This document shows positions 56,001 through 64,000 of a stretch of 64,000 bases of DNA, piece by piece. The number at the start of each line of letters is the position of its first letter. Position 1 is the first letter of the stretch. The translations under genes and the position numbers were made by a program. The notes under the pieces were generated by a model. That model had not been told where the DNA came from, searched no databases, and saw only the letters and a program-made list of their open reading frames with translations. This DNA is from Microglena sp. YARC (Eukaryota; Chlorophyta; Chlorophyceae; Chlamydomonadales; Chlamydomonadaceae), in assembly GCA_022414725.1 (NCBI GenBank), contig CM039464.1, forward strand, positions 1,240,001 to 1,304,000, written 5' to 3'.

Positions 56001-59000
56001 TCACCCATCTGATCATGTTGGATGGACTTGCTTGCTTTCACCCATCTGATCATGTTGGATGGACTTGCTTGCTTTCACCCATCTGATCATGTTGGATGGA
56101 CTTGCTTGCTTTCACCCATCTGATCATGTTGGATGGACTTGCTTGCTTTCACCCATCTGATCATGTTGGATGGACTTGCTTGCTTTCACCCATCTGATCA
56201 TGTTGGATGGACTTGCTTGCTTTCACCCATCTGATCATGTTGGATGGACTTGCTTGCTTTCACCCATCTGATCATGTTGGATGGACTTGCTTGCTTTCAC
56301 CCATCTGATCATGTTGGATGGACTTGCTTGCTTTCACCCATCTGATCATGTTGGATGGACTTGCTTGCTTTCACCCATCTGATCATGTTGGATGGACTTG
56401 CTTGCTTTCACCATCTGATCATGTTGGATGGACTTGCTTGCTTTCACCCATCTGATCATGTTGGATGGACTTGCTTGCTTTCACCCATCTGATCATGTTG
56501 GATGGACTTGCTTGCTTTCACCCATCTGATCATGTTGGATGGACTTGCTTGCTTTCACCCATCTGATCATGTTGGATGGACTTGCTTGCTTTCACCCATC
56601 TGATCATGTTGGATGGACTTGCTTGCTTTCACCCATCTGATCATGTTGGATGGACTTGCTTGCTTTCACCCATCTGATCATGTTGGATGGACTTGCTTGC
56701 TTTCACCCATCTGATCATGTTGGATGGACTTGCTTGCTTTCACCATCTGATCATGTTGGATGGACTTGCTTGCTTTCACCCATCTGATCATGTTGGATGG
56801 ACTTGCTTGCTTTCACCCATCTGATCATGTTGGATGGACTTGCTTGCTTTCACCCATCTGATCATGTTGGATGGACTTGCTTGCTTTCACCCATCTGATC
56901 ATGTTGGATGGACTTGCTTGCTTTCACCCATCTGATCATGTTGGATGGACTTGCTTGCTTTCACCCATCTGATCATGTTGGATGGACTTGCTTGCTTTCA
57001 CCCATCTGATCATGTTGGATGGACTTGCTTGCTTTCACCCATCTGATCATGTTGGATGGACTTGCTTGCTTTCACCCATCTGATCATGTTGGATGGACTT
57101 GCTTGCTTTCACCCATCTGATCATGTTGGATGGACTTGCTTGCTTTCACCCATCTGATCATGTTGGATGGACTTGCTTGCTTTCACCCATCTGATCATGT
57201 TGGATGGACTTGCTTGCTTTCACCCATCTGATCATGTTGGATGGACTTGCTTGCTTTCACCCATCTGATCATGTTGGATGGACTTGCTTGCTTTCACCCA
57301 TCTGATCATGTTGGATGGACTTGCTTGCTTTCACCCATCTGATCATGTTGGATGGACTTGCTTGCTTTCACCCATCTGATCATGTTGGATGGACTTGCTT
57401 GCTTTCACCCATCTGATCATGTTGGATGGACTTGCTTGCTTTCACCCATCTGATCATGTTGGATGGACTTGCTTGCTTTCACCCATCTGATCATGTTGGA
57501 TGGACTTGCTTGCTTTCACCATCTGATCATGTTGGATGGACTTGCTTGCTTTCACCCATCTGATCATGTTGGATGGACTTGCTTGCTTTCACCCATCTGA
57601 TCATGTTGGATGGACTTGCTTGCTTTCACCCATCTGATCATGTTGGATGGACTTGCTTGCTTTCACCCATCTGATCATGTTGGATGGACTTGCTTGCTTT
57701 CACCCATCTGATCATGTTGGATGGACTTGCTTGCTTTCACCCATCTGATCATGTTGGATGGACTTGCTTGCTTTCACCCATCTGATCATGTTGGATGGAC
57801 TTGCTTGCTTTCACCCATCTGATCATGTTGGATGGACTTGCTTGCTTTCACCCATCTGATCATGTTGGATGGACTTGCTTGCTTTCACCCATCTGATCAT
57901 GTTGGATGGACTTGCTTGCTTTCACCCATCTGATCATGTTGGATGGACTTGCTTGCTTTCACCCATCTGATCATGTTGGATGGACTTGCTTGCTTTCACC
58001 CATCTGATCATGTTGGATGGACTTGCTTGCTTTCACCCATCTGATCATGTTGGATGGACTTGCTTGCTTTCACCCATCTGATCATGTTGGATGGACTTGC
58101 TTGCTTTCACCCATCTGATCATGTTGGATGGACTTGCTTGCTTTCACCCATCTGATCATGTTGGATGGACTTGCTTGCTTTCACCCATCTGATCATGTTG
58201 GATGGACTTGCTTGCTTTCACCCATCTGATCATGTTGGATGGACTTGCTTGCTTTCACCCATCTGATCATGTTGGATGGACTTGCTTGCTTTCACCCATC
58301 TGATCATGTTGGATGGACTTGCTTGCTTTCACCCATCTGATCATGTTGGATGGACTTGCTTGCTTTCACCCATCTGATCATGTTGGATGGACTTGCTTGC
58401 TTTCACCCATCTGATCATGTTGGATGGACTTGCTTGCTTTCACCCATCTGATCATGTTGGATGGACTTGCTTGCTTTCACCCATCTGATCATGTTGGATG
58501 GACTTGCTTGCTTTCACCCATCTGATCATGTTGGATGGACTTGCTTGCTTTCACCCATCTGATCATGTTGGATGGACTTGCTTGCTTTCACCCATCTGAT
58601 CATGTTGGATGGACTTGCTTGCTTTCACCCATCTGATCATGTTGGATGGACTTGCTTGCTTTCACCCATCTGATCATGTTGGATGGACTTGCTTGCTTTC
58701 ACCCATCTGATCATGTTGGATGGACTTGCTTGCTTTCACCCATCTGATCATGTTGGATGGACTTGCTTGCTTTCACCCATCTGATCATGTTGGATGGACT
58801 TGCTTGCTTTCACCCATCTGATCATGTTGGATGGACTTGCTTGCTTTCACCCATCTGATCATGTTGGATGGACTTGCTTGCTTTCACCCATCTGATCATG
58901 TTGGATGGACTTGCTTGCTTTCACCCATCTGATCATGTTGGATGGACTTGCTTGCTTTCACCCATCTGATCATGTTGGATGGACTTGCTTGCTTTCACCC

Positions 59001-62000
59001 ATCTGATCATGTTGGATGGACTTGCTTGCTTTCACCCATCTGATCATGTTGGATGGACTTGCTTGCTTTCACCCATCTGATCATGTTGGATGGACTTGCT
59101 TGCTTTCACCCATCTGATCATGTTGGATGGACTTGCTTGCTTTCACCCATCTGATCATGTTGGATGGACTTGCTTGCTTTCACCCATCTGATCATGTTGG
59201 ATGGACTTGCTTGCTTTCACCCATCTGATCATGTTGGATGGACTTGCTTGCTTTCACCCATCTGATCATGTTGGATGGACTTGCTTGCTTTCACCCATCT
59301 GATCATGTTGGATGGACTTGCTTGCTTTCACCCATCTGATCATGTTGGATGGACTTGCTTGCTTTCACCCATCTGATCATGTTGGATGGACTTGCTTGCT
59401 TTCACCCATCTGATCATGTTGGATGGACTTGCTTGCTTTCACCCATCTGATCATGTTGGATGGACTTGCTTGCTTTCACCCATCTGATCATGTTGGATGG
59501 ACTTGCTTGCTTTCACCCATCTGATCATGTTGGATGGACTTGCTTGCTTTCACCCATCTGATCATGTTGGATGGACTTGCTTGCTTTCACCCATCTGATC
59601 ATGTTGGATGGACTTGCTTGCTTTCACCCATCTGATCATGTTGGATGGACTTGCTTGCTTTCACCCATCTGATCATGTTGGATGGACTTGCTTGCTTTCA
59701 CCCATCTGATCATGTTGGATGGACTTGCTTGCTTTCACCCATCTGATCATGTTGGATGGACTTGCTTGCTTTCACCCATCTGATCATGTTGGATGGACTT
59801 GCTTGCTTTCACCCATCTGATCATGTTGGATGGACTTGCTTGCTTTCACCCATCTGATCATGTTGGATGGACTTGCTTGCTTTCATCTGAACTTGCTGCT
59901 TTCACCCATCTGATCATGTTGGATGGACTTGCTTGCTTTCACCCATCTGATCATGTTGGATGGACTTGCTTGCTTTCACCCATCTGATCATGTTGGATGG
60001 ACTTGCTTGCTTTCACCCATCTGATCATGTTGGATGGACTTGCTTGCTTTCACCCATCTGATCATGTTGGATGGACTTGCTTGCTTTCACCCATCTGATC
60101 ATGTTGGATGGACTTGCTTGCTTTCACCCATCTGATCATGTTGGATGGACTTGCTTGCTTTCACCCATCTGATCATGTTGGATGGACTTGCTTGCTTTCA
60201 CCCATCTGATCATGTTGGATGGACTTGCTTGCTTTCACCCATCTGATCATGTTGGATGGACTTGCTTGCTTTCACCCATCTGATCATGTTGGATGGACTT
60301 GCTTGCTTTCACCCATCTGATCATGTTGGATGGACTTGCTTGCTTTTCACCCATCTGATCATGTTGGATGGACTTGCTTGCTTTCACCCATCTGATCATG
60401 TTGGATGGACTTGCTTGCTTTCACCCATCTGATCATGTTGGATGGACTTGCTTGCTTTCACCATCTGATCATGTTGGATGGACTTGCTTGCTTTCACCCA
60501 TCTGATCATGTTTGGATGGACTTGCTTGCTTTCACCCATCTGATCATGTTGGATGGACTTGCTTGCTTTCACCCATCTGATCATGTTGGATGGACTTGCT
60601 TGCTTTTCACCCATCTGATCATGTTGGATGGACTTGCTTGCTTTCACCCATCTGATCATGTTGGATGGACTTGCTTGCTTTCACCCATCTGATCATGTTG
60701 GATGGACTTGCTTGCTTTCACCCATCTGATCATGTTGGATGGACTTGCTTTGCTTTCACCCATCTGATCATGTTGGATGGACTTGCTTGCTTTCACCCAT
60801 CTGATCATGTTGGATGGACTTGCTTGCTTTCACCCATCTGATCATGTTGGATGGACTTGCTTGCTTTCACCCATCTGATCATGTTGGATGGACTTGCTTG
60901 CTTTCACCCATCTGATCATGTTGGATGGACTTGCTTGCTTTCACCCATCTGATCATGTTGGACTTGCTTGGACATGTTTGCTTGCTTTCACCCATCTGAT
61001 CATGTTGGATGGACTTGCTTGCTTTCACCCATCTGATCATGTTGGATGGACTTGCTTGCTTTCACCCATCTGATCATGTTGGATGGACTTGCTTGCTTTC
61101 ACCCATCTGATCATGTTGGATGGACTTGCTTGCTTTCACCCATCTGATCATGTTGGATGGACTTGCTTGCTTTCACCCATCTGATCATGTTGGATGGACT
61201 TGCTTGCTTTCACCCATCTGATCATGTTGGATGGACTTGCTTGCTTTCACCCATCTGATCATGTTGGATGGACTTGCTTGCTTTCACCCATCTGATCATG
61301 TTGGATGGACTTGCTTGCTTTCACCCATCTGATCATGTTGGATGGACTTGCTTGCTTTCACCCATCTGATCATGTTGGATGGACTTGCTTGCTTTCACCC
61401 ATCTGATCATGTTGGATGGACTTGCTTGCTTTCACCCATCTGATCATGTTGGATGGACTTGCTTGCTTTCACCCATCTGATCATGTTGGATGGACTTGCT
61501 TGCTTTCACCCATCTGATCATGTTGGATGGACTTGCTTGCTTTCACCCATCTGATCATGTTGGATGGACTTGCTTGCTTTCACCCATCTGATCATGTTGG
61601 ATGGACTTGCTTGCTTTCACCCATCTGATCATGTTGGATGGACTTGCTTGCTTTCACCCATCTGATCATGTTGGATGGACTTGCTTGCTTTCACCCATCT
61701 GATCATGTTGGATGGACTTGCTTGCTTTCACCCATCTGATCATGTTGGATGGACTTGCTTGCTTTCACCCATCTGATCATGTTGGATGGACTTGCTTGCT
61801 TTCACCCATCTGATCATGTTGGATGGACTTGCTTGCTTTCACCCATCTGATCATGTTGGATGGACTTGCTTGCTTTCACCCATCTGATCATGTTGGATGG
61901 ACTTGCTTGCTTTCACCCATCTGATCATGTTGGATGGACTTGCTTGCTTTCACCCATCTGATCATGTTGGATGGACTTGCTTGCTTTCACCCATCTGATC

Positions 62001-64000
62001 ATGTTGGATGGACTTGCTTGCTTTCACCCATCTGATCATGTTGGATGGACTTGCTTGCTTTCACCCATCTGATCATGTTGGATGGACTTGCTTGCTCACC
62101 CATCTGATCATGTTGGATGGACTTGCTTGCTTTCACCCATCTGATCATGTTGGATGGACTTGCTTGCTTTCACCCATCTGATCATGTTGGATGGACTTGC
62201 TTGCTTTCACCCATCTGATCATGTTGGATGGACTTGCTTGCTTTCACCCATCTGATCATGTTGGATGGACTTGCTTGCTTTCACCCATCTGATCATGTTG
62301 GATGGACTTGCTTGCTTTCACCCATCTGATCATGTTGGATGGACTTGCTTGCTTTCACCCATCTGATCATGTTGGATGGACTTGCTTGCTTTCACCCATC
62401 TGATCATGTTGGATGGACTTGCTTGCTTTCACCCATCTGATCATGTTGGATGGACTTGCTTGCTTTCACCCATCTGATCATGTTGGATGGACTTGCTTGC
62501 TTTCACCCATCTGATCATGTTGGATGGACTTGCTTGCTTTCACCCATCTGATCATGTTGGATGGACTTGCTTGCTTTCACCCATCTGATCATGTTGGATG
62601 GACTTGCTTGCTTTCACCCATCTGATCATGTTGGATGGACTTGCTTGCTTTCACCCATCTGATCATGTTGGATGGACTTGCTTGCTTTCACCCATCTGAT
62701 CATGTTGGATGGACTTGCTTGCTTTCACCCATCTGATCATGTTGGATGGACTTGCTTGCTTTCACCCATCTGATCATGTTGGATGGACTTGCTTGCTTTC
62801 ACCCATCTGATCATGTTGGATGGACTTGCTTGCTTTCACCCATCTGATCATGTTTGGATTGGACTTGCTTGCTTTCACCCATCTGATCATGTTGGATGGA
62901 CTTGCTTGCTTTCACCCATCTGATCATGTTGGATGGACTTGCTTGCTTTCACCCATCTGATCATGTTGGATGGACTTGCTTGCTTTCACCCATCTGATCA
63001 TGTTGGATGGACTTGCTTGCTTTCACCCATCTGATCATGTTGGATGGACTTGCTTGCTTTCACCCATCTGATCATGTTGGATGGACTTGCTTGCTTTCAC
63101 CCATCTGATCATGTTGGATGGACTTGCTTGCTTTCACCCATCTGATCATGTTGGATGGACTTGCTTGCTTTCACCCATCTGATCATGTTGGATGGACTTG
63201 CTTGCTTTCACCCATCTGATCATGTTGGATGGACTTGCTTGCTTTCACCCATCTGATCATGTTGGATGGACTTGCTTGCTTTCACCCATCTGATCATGTT
63301 GGATGGACTTGCTTGCTTTTCACACCATCTGATCATGTTGGATGCTTTCACCATCTGACTTGCTTGCTTTTCACCCATCTGATCATGTTGGATGGACTTG
63401 CTTGCTTTCACCCATCTGATCATGTTGGATGGACTTGCTTGCTTTCACCCATCTGATCATGTTGGATGGACTTGCTTGCTTTTCACCCATCTGATCATGT
63501 TGGATGGACTTGCTTGCTTTCACCCATCTGATCATGTTGGATGGACTTGCTTGCTTTCACCCATCTGATCATGTTGATGGACTTGCTTGCTTTCACCCAT
63601 CTGATCATGTTGGATGGACTTGCTTGCTTTCACCCATCTGATCATGTTGGATGGACTTGCTTGCTTTCACCCATCTGATCATGTTGGATGGACTGCTTGC
63701 TTTCACCATCTGATCATGTTGGATGGACTTGCTTGCTTTCACCCATCTGATCATGTTGGATGGACTTGCTTGCTTTCACCCATCTGATCATGTTGGATGG
63801 ACTTGCTTGCTTTCACCCATCTGATCATGTTGGATGGACTTGCTTGCTTTCACCCATCTGATCATGTTGGATGGACTTGCTTGCTTTCACCCATCTGATC
63901 ATGTTGGATGGACTTGCTTGCTTTCACCCATCTGATCATGTTGGATGGACTTGCTTGCTTTTCACCCATCTGATCATGTTGGATGGACTTGCTTGCTTTC
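50022..64000 (+). repeat. Giant 37-bp minisatellite (about 378 units, open at the window end)
   Basis: The unit is 37 bp, made of catgttggatggacttgctt followed by gctttcacccatctgat. From 50022 to about 59880 units are essentially identical, apart from single C deletions in the ccc of ttcaccc (near 52822, 56411, 56742 and 57518). Beyond 59880 irregular units appear (59885, 60345, 60461, 60510, 60604, 60750, 60955, 62095, 62850 and 63318-63360, plus others), nearly all indels. Since 37 is not a multiple of three, frames cycle and no long ORF exists. The array starts about 75 bp into the intron after the exon at 49875 and continues past the end of the window. Confidence 0.97.

Noticed and set aside
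50022..64000. CRISPR-like array
   Set aside because: Units of 37 bp are contiguous with no unique spacers, and there are no cas-like genes. It is a plain minisatellite in eukaryotic DNA.

Overview
The window is nuclear eukaryotic DNA. It has canonical GT-AG spliceosomal introns, a tRNA-derived SINE family, foldback (MITE-like) elements and long satellite and minisatellite arrays. No rRNA gene, ordinary tRNA gene, bacterial operon or CRISPR array was seen. A green alga (chlorophyte or prasinophyte) is my best guess, from the style of the kinase (a CDPK/CAMK-like catalytic core with HGDVKPANF instead of HRDLKPEN) and the very repeat-rich introns. That assignment is an inference with low confidence.

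Layout. 1-5.3 kb: dispersed foldback elements and tandem arrays, ending in partial copies of the last exon of the kinase gene. 5.3-12.2 kb: one well-supported gene, a minus-strand five-exon protein kinase of 397 residues. All four introns join in phase and restore every kinase motif in order. 12.2-13.2 kb: a putative divergent promoter, a small plus-strand ORF with a signal-peptide-like start, and poly-G tracts. 13.3-36.8 kb: a 23.5-kb complex satellite made of GGTCTC/GGTCTG/GGACCT-type hexamers, punctuated by about 30 copies of a conserved spacer. Its long ORFs in all frames are repeat shadows. 36.4-41.0 kb: a near-perfect 2.33-kb tandem duplication. 41-43.4 kb: short tandem repeats and one possible minus-strand terminal exon. 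43.4-50 kb: the 5' part of a plus-strand gene, with a membrane-anchor first exon (43421-43487) and an exon resembling the N-terminal part of strictosidine-synthase-like/APMAP proteins (49875-49947). Foldback elements, two SINEs and several arrays lie between them. 50.0-64.0 kb: a 37-bp minisatellite of about 378 units, which starts in the next intron and runs off the window.

The most unusual signal is a recurring architecture. In three of the four kinase introns, and again upstream of the exon at 49875, the intron is filled with tandem partial copies of the adjacent exon edge, each including the splice acceptor or donor. The giant minisatellite also shares two short blocks, in inverted orientation, with the end of the exon just upstream of it. 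I read this as intron growth by repeated duplication of boundary-spanning segments, with decoy splice sites left behind. Several tracts (homopolymers, the duplication, indel-only variants in the minisatellite) also carry possible assembly or polishing artefacts.
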